Shown one piece after another: positions 27,018 through 34,860 of a stretch of DNA of 64,000 bases. Below the pieces are notes generated by a model. That model was not told the origin of the DNA, made no database searches, and worked only from the letters and a program-made list of their open reading frames with translations. The position numbers were made by a program, and so were the translations under genes. Origin of the DNA: Streptococcus infantis. GTDB lineage: Bacteria; Bacillota; Bacilli; Lactobacillales; Streptococcaceae. How positions within the stretch are numbered: position 1 is the stretch's first letter; each line of letters starts with the position of its first letter. The DNA is taken from contig NZ_JADMUH010000003.1 of assembly GCF_015546995.1 (NCBI RefSeq), forward strand, positions 48,108 to 112,107, written 5' to 3'.

Positions 27018-27124
27018 TTGTTATACCAAGGTTTACAAAGACTTCATTATTTTCCATTCTATCAATTTTATCTCCACTTCTCACATCAAAACTAGAAAGA
27101 GACAGTTGTTGTTGACACCTTGAG

Positions 27125-27145
27125 TTATCCACAGGATGTGGATAA
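27125..27145. other. Inverted pair of perfect DnaA boxes, right
   Basis: TTATCCACA at 27125-27133 on the plus strand and the same sequence on the minus strand at 27145-27137, with 3 bp between. Both are perfect matches to the bacterial DnaA box. The pair lies 130 bp upstream of the permease start. Confidence 0.7.
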
Positions 27146-27275
27146 TCTTTTTCTAAACCAACAAGCCCTATTCCCTATCTGTTAGCTAGCTTTTACTTTT
27201 TATAGTAAATTTCAAAGTTTGTTAGGCGCTTTCAAAAAATCATGATATACTGAATTTATCAGAAAAGGAGACATT

Positions 27276-28724
27276 ATGAAAAAAGATCAACACCAACTTA
27301 ATTGGCTGATGGTTTCTCTGATTGCTTTCAACATGGTTTGGGGGCTAGGAAACGTCGTCAACAACTATTCTCAACAGGGGATTTCAGTAGTCGTATCTTG
27401 GGTTTTAATCCTCGCACTCTACTTTATCCCATATTCACTCATCGTCGGACAACTAGGTTCTACCTTCAAGGAAAGCGGAAGCGGTGTTAGCGACTGGGTT
27501 GAAAAAACATCAACCAAACGCCTCGCCTACTTTGCCGCTTGGACCTACTGGGTTGTGCATATCCCTTATCTTGCACAAAAACCTCAAGGAATCCTGATTC
27601 CGCTTGGATGGGCCTTGCAGGGTAACGGACAATTTCTAAAACAAATCGACTTCCACTGGATTGTTATTCTCTGCTTGCTAATCTTTGGACTTTTCCTCTA
27701 CCTTTCTACAAAAGGATTGACAACACTGAAAGTCATCGGTAGCTTGGCAGGAAGTGCCATGTTGATTATGTCTTTACTCTTTGTGCTTTTGGCTGTCGGT
27801 CTGCCTTTCATCAAACCAGACATCCAGTTTGCGACACCACACATGGATCAACTGAGCACCTACATTCCAAACTTTGATTTTTCTTATTTTACAACCATCT
27901 CACTACTGGTCTTTGCCGTTGGTGGTTGTGAAAAAATTTCCCCTTATGTGAATCAAACTCGTAATCCTGCAAAAGAATTTCCAAAAGGTATGATTGTCAT
28001 GGCCATCATGGTAGGACTCTCTGCTATCCTTGGTTCAGTTGCCATGGGAATGCTGTTTGATGGTAATAACATCCCTGAAGACCTTATGCGTAATGGTGCT
28101 TATCAAGCCTTCCAAATATTAGGAAATTCTTGGGGAGTTGGAAATCTTTTCGTTGTGATTTACGCTCTTACAAATATGATCGGACAAATCGCTGCGCTTG
28201 CCTTCTCTATTGACGCACCATTACAAATCCTACTCAATAACGCTGACGAAAACTACATCCCAAGCTGGCTTCGTAAACGTACTGAAAAAGGTGTCCTCAT
28301 TAACGGCTACCTCCTTACAGGCGTCCTCGTTAGCCTTATCATCATCCTTCCAATTTTTGGTATCCAAGAAATTGACGGACTTGTAAAATGGATGACCAAC
28401 CTCAATTCTATCGTAATGCCAATGCGTTATCTCTGGGTATTCCTTGCCTATATGATGCTCAATCGCGCTTGGAAAACATACAAAAATGCCGAATACAAGT
28501 TTGTTAACAATCCTAAACTTGGCTTTGTGATTGGTACTTGGTGCTTCCTCTTCACTGCCTTTGCTTGTATCCTAGGTATGGTTCCAAAAATTAGCTATAC
28601 TGAAAATCCAACTGCTTGGCAATTCTCTCTTCTTACAAACATCTTGACCCCAATTATTCTGATTGGTTTAGGTGTTATTCTACCAATCCTTGCAAAAAAA
28701 CAACAAAAGAAACAAATCAAATAA
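27276..28724 (+). CDS. APC-superfamily amino-acid permease
   Basis: A 482-aa polytopic protein with about twelve spans. It opens with NWLMVSLIAFNMVWGLGNVVNNYS, a helix-break signature like that of APC transporters, and has GGCEKISPYVNQT near residue 210. It resembles the glutamate/GABA-antiporter-like group (YfnA/YjeM types), but the substrate is not readable. A -10 TATACT (27246-27251) and the ribosome site AAAGGAG precede it. The DnaA-box region lies upstream. A cre-like half (TGAAAGCG on the minus strand near 27228-27235) is imperfect. Confidence 0.87.
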   Translation: MKKDQHQLNWLMVSLIAFNMVWGLGNVVNNYSQQGISVVVSWVLILALYFIPYSLIVGQLGSTFKESGSGVSDWVEKTSTKRLAYFAAWTYWVVHIPYLAQKPQGILIPLGWALQGNGQFLKQIDFHWIVILCLLIFGLFLYLSTKGLTTLKVIGSLAGSAMLIMSLLFVLLAVGLPFIKPDIQFATPHMDQLSTYIPNFDFSYFTTISLLVFAVGGCEKISPYVNQTRNPAKEFPKGMIVMAIMVGLSAILGSVAMGMLFDGNNIPEDLMRNGAYQAFQILGNSWGVGNLFVVIYALTNMIGQIAALAFSIDAPLQILLNNADENYIPSWLRKRTEKGVLINGYLLTGVLVSLIIILPIFGIQEIDGLVKWMTNLNSIVMPMRYLWVFLAYMMLNRAWKTYKNAEYKFVNNPKLGFVIGTWCFLFTAFACILGMVPKISYTENPTAWQFSLLTNILTPIILIGLGVILPILAKKQQKKQIK

Positions 28725-28772
28725 ATCCTACTATTATCTAGATAGTTTCACTTTTGTCTTTTCCTGAAAGAA

Positions 28773-28814
28773 AAATCCCCTTTGAACCATAATGTTCAAG
28801 GGGATTTCTTTTTT
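28773..28814. terminator. Bidirectional terminator permease / polA
   Basis: A 14-bp stem with one bulged T (arms AAATCCCC..GAAC and GTTCAAGGGGATTT), flanked by A and T runs, between convergent genes. Confidence 0.9.
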
Positions 28815-28830
28815 GTCTGATAGGCTATTT

Positions 28831-31464
28831 CTACTTAGCTTCGTACCAAGTTACGCCTTCATTTTCATCAGCAATCAGGGGCACACTGAGTTGAATGGCT
28901 TCTTCCATGGTTTGTTTGACGATTTTTTTAATGGCAGCTAATTCTGACTTAGGCACTTCAAGAACAATTTCATCGTGTACTTGTAACAGCATCTTAGTTT
29001 GATAACCACCTGCCACCAAGGCTTTATCTAGCTGAATCATAGCGATTTTGAGAATATCTGCAGCCGATCCTTGAATCGGTGAGTTGATAGCTGTACGCTC
29101 TGCAAAACCACGAATGTTAAAGTTACGCGAATTGATATCTGGCAACTCACGACGACGTTTGAAGAGAGTCTCCACATAACCCTTATCACGCGCCTCACGA
29201 ACGACTTCATCCATGTAATTTTTGATACCAGGGAAGCGTTCAAAGTAAGTGTCGATATATGCTTTAGCCTCTTTACGGCTGATACCTAGGTTATTGGATA
29301 AACCAAAGTCTGAAATTCCGTAAACCACTCCAAAATTGACAGCCTTGGCATTACGACGGTCGTTTGGAGTCACATCCTCGGGACGCTCAATTCCAAAGAC
29401 ACGCATGGCTGTCGAGGTATGGATATCAGCTCCCTCTTGGAAAGCCTTGATTAAGTGCTCATCTTTAGAGATATGCGCCAAAACTCGCAATTCAATCTGT
29501 GAGTAGTCAGAGCTGAGAAGGACACTATCCTCCCACTCTGGAACGAAAGCCTTACGAATGAGGCGACCTTGTTCCAAGCGAACAGGAATATTTTGCAAGT
29601 TTGGATCCACACTAGACAGACGCCCTGTCTGAGTCAAATCCTGCACATAGCGCGTGTGAATCTTGCCATCCGCTAAAATCCAATCCTGCAAACCAATCAC
29701 ATAAGTCGATTGAATCTTAGCAATCTGACGATAATCTAAAATTTTCTTGACGATTGGGGCAATAGGAGCTAAGCGTTCTAGCACATCCACTGCTGTTGAG
29801 TAACCTGTCTTGGTTTTCTTGGTGTATTCTATAGGGAGACCTAGCTTTTCAAAAAGTAGTTCGCCCAACTGCTTAGGCGAGTTGATGTTGAACTCCTCAC
29901 CAGCCAATTCATAAATCTCTTGAGTTAGCTTTTCAATGACAAGCTCATTTTCAGCTTGCATCTCGAGTAGAGTTTCTTTTTTTACCTTGATCCCAGCGAT
30001 TTCCATCTTAGCAAGAACAAGGGCCAGAGGTTGCTCCATGTCATAGAGAAGGTCTAATTGTCCGTTTTCACTTAATTTTTCAAGCAATACAGGCTCTGTC
30101 TCAACCAGCACAGCAACCTTACGAGCCAAGTGCTCCAAGAAGGTTTCTCTCTCAGGGATAGCTTTCTTGACACCCTTACCATAGAAGGTTTCATCATCAA
30201 CCAAATAAGTTTGGCCGTAGAGACTAGCAATGGTTGAAATTTCATTATTCTCTACAGTAGAGAGAAGGTATTTGGCCAAGCGACTGTCAAAAGCAGGAGC
30301 CTGCAAGTCCAAACCAAAGCGATTTAAGAGAACTTTAGCTTTCTTAAAGTCATACACTTTCAGAGATGTTTTTTCTAGAAAATCCTTAAGAATCGGATCC
30401 TGCAGAAGTTCCAGCTTATCTGTAGCATAGAGTTTGTCTCCGCATGACCAGGCCAAACCAACCAAGTCATCTGTATGGTAATTTTCACCAAAAAGTTCAA
30501 AGAGAAAGATAGAGTCGGCACTCAGCATATCTTGACTCACTTTATCTACCATAGTGAAATTCAAAGTCTCAGCTTGGTTAGCCTGAGAAGCATTCAAGGC
30601 TTGCTTGAGCTGCTTAAAGCCCATCTCATCGTAGAATTTCCCAAGGTTTTCCACATTTGGCCCACTATAGACCAAATCATCCAGGCCTATCTCGATTGGC
30701 GCTTTCGTGTCGATGGTAGCTAGTGTTTTAGACAGAAAGGCTTGTTCCTTGTCATTGATAAGATTTTCCTTCATCTTTGAAGCCTTCATGCTGTCAATAT
30801 TTTCATAAATACCTTCAAGCGAGCCATGTTCTAACAAGAGTTTGATACCAGTCTTTTCACCAATCTTGGTTACCCCAGGGATATTGTCAGACTTATCACC
30901 CATGAGAGCCTTAAGATCGATAAACTGAGCTGGTGTGATTCCCATCTTTTCCATGAGGTATTCTGGAGTAAAAGCCTCAAACTCAGCAACACCTTTCTTA
31001 GAAATCTCAACCACGGTATGCTCATCCGTCAACTGAATCAAGTCCTTGTCTCCGCTGACAATCGTTACATCAAAAGATTCCTTTTCAGCCAAGCGTCCCA
31101 AGGTACCAATGATATCATCAGCCTCATACTGGGCTAATTCATAGTGGCGAATCCCAAGATGGTCTAGCAACTCACGAATGAAGGGGAATTGCTCACGAAA
31201 CTCATCTGGAGTCTTAGCGCGACCGCCCTTATAATCAGCATACATCTCTGTACGGAAAGTTGTCTTTCCTGCATCAAAAGCAACCAAGATATGACTCGGT
31301 TGGACACGTTCCAACAGGTGATTTAGCATCAGATGAAATCCATAGATTGCATTGGTATGTAGTCCATTGTCATTTTTAAAACGATCCAGTTGCTGGTAAA
31401 GTGCAAAAAATGCTCTGAAAGCAACTGAAGAACCATCAATCAATAATAATTTTTTCTTGTCCAT
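28831..31464 (-). CDS. polA: DNA polymerase I
   Basis: An 877-aa family A polymerase for Okazaki-fragment maturation and repair. The order is a 5'-nuclease domain (1-290, DGSSVAFRAFFAL start and SGDKDLIQL), a degenerate 3'-5' exonuclease-like domain that lacks the DxE catalytic motif, and the polymerase domain (about 470-877) with DYSQIELRVLAH, RRNAKAVNFGVVYG and LQVHDE. The MDKKKLL start at 31464 gives the streptococcal length; a further in-frame ATG at 31500 has no ribosome site. TATAAT lies only 6 bases upstream of the chosen start, so the mRNA may be leaderless. cbpD ends 57 bp upstream. Confidence 0.95.
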   Translation of the reverse strand: MDKKKLLLIDGSSVAFRAFFALYQQLDRFKNDNGLHTNAIYGFHLMLNHLLERVQPSHILVAFDAGKTTFRTEMYADYKGGRAKTPDEFREQFPFIRELLDHLGIRHYELAQYEADDIIGTLGRLAEKESFDVTIVSGDKDLIQLTDEHTVVEISKKGVAEFEAFTPEYLMEKMGITPAQFIDLKALMGDKSDNIPGVTKIGEKTGIKLLLEHGSLEGIYENIDSMKASKMKENLINDKEQAFLSKTLATIDTKAPIEIGLDDLVYSGPNVENLGKFYDEMGFKQLKQALNASQANQAETLNFTMVDKVSQDMLSADSIFLFELFGENYHTDDLVGLAWSCGDKLYATDKLELLQDPILKDFLEKTSLKVYDFKKAKVLLNRFGLDLQAPAFDSRLAKYLLSTVENNEISTIASLYGQTYLVDDETFYGKGVKKAIPERETFLEHLARKVAVLVETEPVLLEKLSENGQLDLLYDMEQPLALVLAKMEIAGIKVKKETLLEMQAENELVIEKLTQEIYELAGEEFNINSPKQLGELLFEKLGLPIEYTKKTKTGYSTAVDVLERLAPIAPIVKKILDYRQIAKIQSTYVIGLQDWILADGKIHTRYVQDLTQTGRLSSVDPNLQNIPVRLEQGRLIRKAFVPEWEDSVLLSSDYSQIELRVLAHISKDEHLIKAFQEGADIHTSTAMRVFGIERPEDVTPNDRRNAKAVNFGVVYGISDFGLSNNLGISRKEAKAYIDTYFERFPGIKNYMDEVVREARDKGYVETLFKRRRELPDINSRNFNIRGFAERTAINSPIQGSAADILKIAMIQLDKALVAGGYQTKMLLQVHDEIVLEVPKSELAAIKKIVKQTMEEAIQLSVPLIADENEGVTWYEAK

Positions 31465-31470
31465 ACACCC

Positions 31471-31476
31471 ATTATA
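31471..31476 (-). promoter_or_regulatory. Consensus -10 abutting the polA start
   Basis: TATAAT on the minus strand ends 6 nt before the ATG at 31464. Transcription would start at or next to the initiation codon, and no Shine-Dalgarno is present. No convincing -35. Confidence 0.45.
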
Positions 31477-31521
31477 AAGGAAAGCAGGGAAAAATACCAT
31501 TGCTAAGAGTTAGATTATCGG

Positions 31522-32649
31522 TCAAGGCTTATTGGGATTTTTTTCAACTCGCGCACCATTGCTATCAACTTGGAAACCATCGATAGTCGTATCTACTGCC
31601 AATTCTCCAGATGCGTTCACGTAATAATATTTCCCTGAAACCTGGAACCACTGACTAGCCTTCATTGCACCTGAGCTTTCGAGATAATACCAAATGCCCT
31701 TATCCTTCAACCATCCTGTCTGCATTTCCCCAGATGATTTCAAGTAGTACCACTTAGATCCGTCTTTTAGCCATCCTGTTCTCATGGCACCACTTGTTTG
31801 GAAATAGTACCAACTTCCGTCTATTTTTTTCCAACCAAGAGCCACTTTGTCATTTTCATAGTAGTACCAGATTGTCCCCTGTTTTTCCCATCCATTCTTA
31901 GAGGTTGCCGTTTTAATTAACGGGATATAACGTCTATTCCCACTTCGTGACATATAACTAATCCATCTATAACCATCCTTTTCAAGAGTTTGATCATAAT
32001 GAACACTCATTCCAGGTTCGTAGTAGTCGATGATAGTAGATGTCAATGATGGCTGATTCATAATAGCTGCTTTTTCTGTAAAATAATGTGTTCCACTAGA
32101 GGCTAGTACAGATTGATAATTTCCTACACTAGCATTCCCTACATCTTTAAAATGAATGAATCCAGTCATAGAACTTGCTTTTACTGTCCTACGATGATAC
32201 GTTTCTGTATAGTCGTAATTGTACTCCTCGATTTCAATCATGTCTCCAATCACGTTAGAAACCCAAGCTACATGACCATGCGTTCCCCTCGTGCTCCAAG
32301 CAATAGCCCCAATCGCTGGTCTCTGATCTACACGATATCCTTCTTTTTGAGCTCGATAGCCCCATTCTTTCGCATGCCCATAAGCAGCTGGTAGTTCAAA
32401 TCCATTAACACTACTTAATCGAAAAGCTGCAAAAGATGTGCACTGTCTTGAGTATAGGCGCCATTTATCAATATTTTGATTTCCATTTTTATAATAATAG
32501 GGATAATCATCTCCACGCGCCAGTGAGCCATTGTTTACCTGATTGGCATGAACAGTTCCTCCACCAAACAAAAAAGCACCTGCTAGCAATAATGATGCTG
32601 TACCCACCGTCGTTCTCTTTAGAAAAGTTTCCTTTTTACTATATGTCAT
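31522..32649 (-). CDS. cbpD: Choline-binding murein hydrolase CbpD (competence-linked CHAP amidase)
   Basis: A 375-aa secreted protein. It has a signal peptide to about residue 35 (ends VHANQ), a CHAP domain with C70 (SRQCTSFAAFRL) and H126 (HGHVAWVS), one SH3b domain (about 190-245, THYFTEKAAIMNQPS to RRYIPLI), then about five choline-binding repeats of the GWxxxxxxWYY type (250-350) and a short tail. The match to pneumococcal CbpD is strong, but that protein carries two SH3b copies and this one has one. In competent cells CbpD lyses non-competent siblings. AAGGAG precedes the ATG. Confidence 0.88.
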   Translation of the reverse strand: MTYSKKETFLKRTTVGTASLLLAGAFLFGGGTVHANQVNNGSLARGDDYPYYYKNGNQNIDKWRLYSRQCTSFAAFRLSSVNGFELPAAYGHAKEWGYRAQKEGYRVDQRPAIGAIAWSTRGTHGHVAWVSNVIGDMIEIEEYNYDYTETYHRRTVKASSMTGFIHFKDVGNASVGNYQSVLASSGTHYFTEKAAIMNQPSLTSTIIDYYEPGMSVHYDQTLEKDGYRWISYMSRSGNRRYIPLIKTATSKNGWEKQGTIWYYYENDKVALGWKKIDGSWYYFQTSGAMRTGWLKDGSKWYYLKSSGEMQTGWLKDKGIWYYLESSGAMKASQWFQVSGKYYYVNASGELAVDTTIDGFQVDSNGARVEKNPNKP

Positions 32650-32658
32650 TCATTCTCC

Positions 32659-32705
32659 TTCGAATAGATAAATTTTTGAGGTTAACCTCATTTATATCAT
32701 TCGAA
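32659..32705 (-). promoter_or_regulatory. Nested dyad and degenerate cin-box before cbpD
   Basis: TTCGAAT (32659-32665) and ATTCGAA (32699-32705) form outer arms around a perfect 14-bp palindrome, TGAGGTTAACCTCA (32677-32690). The distal arm read on the minus strand is TTCGAATG after a T-rich tract, a 6/8 match to the ComX box TACGAATA. Confidence 0.5.
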
Positions 32706-32743
32706 AGAAAAAGAAAAAAGTGAGAATACTCTCACTTTCAACC

Positions 32744-33010
32744 TTAATCCAAATAGTGAATCAAATTCTTTTCCGTTAAAATATCTGAATAGGTGAAGGA
32801 TTCAACATAGACATTGGCCTGTTTGTCCCCTTCAACATTTCCAAATTCAACGATAAAGAGCGATGGATAAACTTCAATGAGTCTTCCTAAGCGATTCTTT
32901 TGGCGTTTACGACCATTTTCTAAGGTCATTTCCACTACTTGTCCTTCATGCGCCTTGATTTCTTCCTTGATTTTTTTCATCTTGGCTACATCTGTAAATG
33001 CATCTGTCAT
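32744..33010 (-). CDS. veg: Veg-family protein
   Basis: An 88-aa protein of the Veg family (KIKEEIKAHEGQVVEMTLENGRK in part, then RLGRLIEVYPSLFIVEF), with an SH3-like RNA/DNA-associated fold. In Bacillus, Veg influences biofilm gene expression; its role in streptococci is not defined. Its ATG overlaps the dnaB stop by 4 bases, so it is translationally coupled to the helicase. No terminator separates them. Confidence 0.88.
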   Translation of the reverse strand: MTDAFTDVAKMKKIKEEIKAHEGQVVEMTLENGRKRQKNRLGRLIEVYPSLFIVEFGNVEGDKQANVYVESFTYSDILTEKNLIHYLD

Positions 33011-34365
33011 CTTTGTTCCTCTCTCTTCGAAATGCTTGAGAATTTGTTATATTCTTTTTGGAAAATCAATTCTACCGTTCCACGTGCACCGCTACGGTTT
33101 TTCTCGATAATCACTTCTACCTTGTTATTAGGAAGACCTTCCTCTTCTTCCCCACCACGCTCGTAATAGTCATCACGATAAAGAAAGGCTACGATATCCG
33201 CATCCTGCTCGATAGATCCCGACTCACGAATATCTGATAGCACCGGTCTTTTATCTTGACGTTGTTCAACACTACGTGACAACTGACTTAGCGCGATAAC
33301 GGGAACCTTCAATTCCTTGGCCAGAATTTTCAACTGACGTGAAATCTCTGAAACCTCTTGTTGACGATTTTCACGACCAGTCCCTGTAATTAGCTGCAGG
33401 TAGTCAATCAAGATCAATCCAAGATTGCCTGTTTCCTGAGACAATTTTCTGGCGCGTGAACGAATCTCCGTAATTCGAATTCCAGGGGTATCGTCAATAT
33501 AGATACTTGCTTTTGCAAGATTGCCTTGAGCAATCGTATATTTGCGCCACTCTTCCTCAGTCAATTGCCCTGTACGGATAGAGTGAGACTCTACTAGTCC
33601 TTCGGCAGCCAACATACGATCGACCAGACTCTCAGCACCCATCTCGAGTGAGAAAATTGCAACGGTCTTGTCTAGCTTGGTTCCAATATTTTGAGCAATA
33701 TTCAAGGCAAAAGCAGTCTTACCAACCGCAGGACGAGCAGCAAGAATGATTAACTCCTCCTCGTGCAAACCAGTTGTCATATGATCCAAATCTTGATAAC
33801 CAGTAGCAATCCCCGTAATATCCGACGTTTGTTGTGATCGAACTTCAAGATTCCCAAAATTAAGATTTAAAATGTCACGAATGTTTCTAAAACCACTACG
33901 ATTTGCATTCTCACTGACATCGATCAAACCTTTTTCTGCTCTAGCAATGATTTCATCTGCTGGACTAGAGGCTTCGTAAGCTTGGTTTACAGACTCTGTC
34001 AACTTAGCAATCAAACGACGAAGCGTGGCTTTCTCTGCTACAATTTTTGCATAGTATTCAGCATTTGCAGAGGTTGGTACAGAGTTGATAATCTCAACAA
34101 GGTAGGACAAGCCACCAATATTTTGCAAATCACCTTGATCATCTAATATCGTACGAACAGTCGTTGCATCAATGGCTTCGCCTCGATCTGACAAATCAAC
34201 CATGGCCTGAAAAATCAAACGGTGAGCATACTTAAAGAAGTCTCGAGAGTCAATATATTCTCGAACAAATACGAGTTTACTCTCATCGATAAATATAGCT
34301 CCCAATACCGATTGTTCTGCCAAAATATCCTGGGGTTGAACTCGTAGTTCTTCTACTTCTGCCAT
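33007..34365 (-). CDS. dnaB: Replicative DNA helicase (DnaB; DnaC in Bacillus nomenclature)
   Basis: A 452-aa hexameric fork helicase. The N-terminal primase-interacting domain (QDILAEQSVLGAIFID start) is joined to a RecA-like motor with Walker A ARPAVGKTAF (about 210-219), Walker B LGLILIDYLQL and the arginine-finger region DLRESG-like DIRESGSIEQDAD. Full length, no intein. It is flanked by rplI and gdpP upstream and veg downstream, as in pneumococcus. The ribosome site AGGAAGG precedes the ATG. Confidence 0.96.
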   Translation of the reverse strand: MAEVEELRVQPQDILAEQSVLGAIFIDESKLVFVREYIDSRDFFKYAHRLIFQAMVDLSDRGEAIDATTVRTILDDQGDLQNIGGLSYLVEIINSVPTSANAEYYAKIVAEKATLRRLIAKLTESVNQAYEASSPADEIIARAEKGLIDVSENANRSGFRNIRDILNLNFGNLEVRSQQTSDITGIATGYQDLDHMTTGLHEEELIILAARPAVGKTAFALNIAQNIGTKLDKTVAIFSLEMGAESLVDRMLAAEGLVESHSIRTGQLTEEEWRKYTIAQGNLAKASIYIDDTPGIRITEIRSRARKLSQETGNLGLILIDYLQLITGTGRENRQQEVSEISRQLKILAKELKVPVIALSQLSRSVEQRQDKRPVLSDIRESGSIEQDADIVAFLYRDDYYERGGEEEEGLPNNKVEVIIEKNRSGARGTVELIFQKEYNKFSSISKREEQR

Positions 34366-34407
34366 CAGACTTTCCTTCCTTTTACAAAATCATTACTCAA
34401 ATCTAGC

Positions 34408-34860
34408 TTAGCCTTCTTTTACACGAAGATTGATGACGCTAGTTACATCCTGATAAATTTTTACCGGAACATCAATCAAGCCAACTGCTCGAATTGGAGA
34501 TTGAACTTGAATATGACGTTTATCAATTTTAATTCCAAATTGTTTTTGGAGTTCTTCAGCAATTTTCTTGCTAGTAATTGAACCAAAAGTTCTTCCATCT
34601 GGACCAACTTTTTCAACAAACTCAACAATTGTTTCTTCTGCTTCAAGTTTCGCCTTAATTTCTTGTGCTTCTGCAAGAAGTTGAGCATGTGCTTTTTCTT
34701 CAGATTTTTGCTTCCCGCGCAACTCACCAATTGCTTGTGAAGTCGCTTCTTTAGCAAGGTTTTTCTTAATCAAAAAGTTTTGCGCATAACCTGTTGGCAC
34801 TTCCTTGATTTCGCCTTTTTTCCCTTTTCCTTTTACATCTGCTAAAAAGATTACTTTCAT
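34408..34860 (-). CDS. rplI: 50S ribosomal protein L9
   Basis: A 150-aa protein with the N-terminal rRNA-binding domain ([18 protein letters not shown]), a long connecting helix and the C-terminal domain. Its start overlaps the end of gdpP by 4 bases (ATGA). L9 binds 23S rRNA at the base of the L1 stalk and limits frameshifting. The gdpP-rplI-dnaB order is conserved in Firmicutes. Confidence 0.97.
   Translation of the reverse strand: MKVIFLADVKGKGKKGEIKEVPTGYAQNFLIKKNLAKEATSQAIGELRGKQKSEEKAHAQLLAEAQEIKAKLEAEETIVEFVEKVGPDGRTFGSITSKKIAEELQKQFGIKIDKRHIQVQSPIRAVGLIDVPVKIYQDVTSVINLRVKEG

Noticed and set aside
27222-27238. cre-like sequence upstream of the amino-acid permease
   Set aside because: One half (TGAAAGCG on the minus strand) fits, but the other half needs an inserted base to match the consensus.
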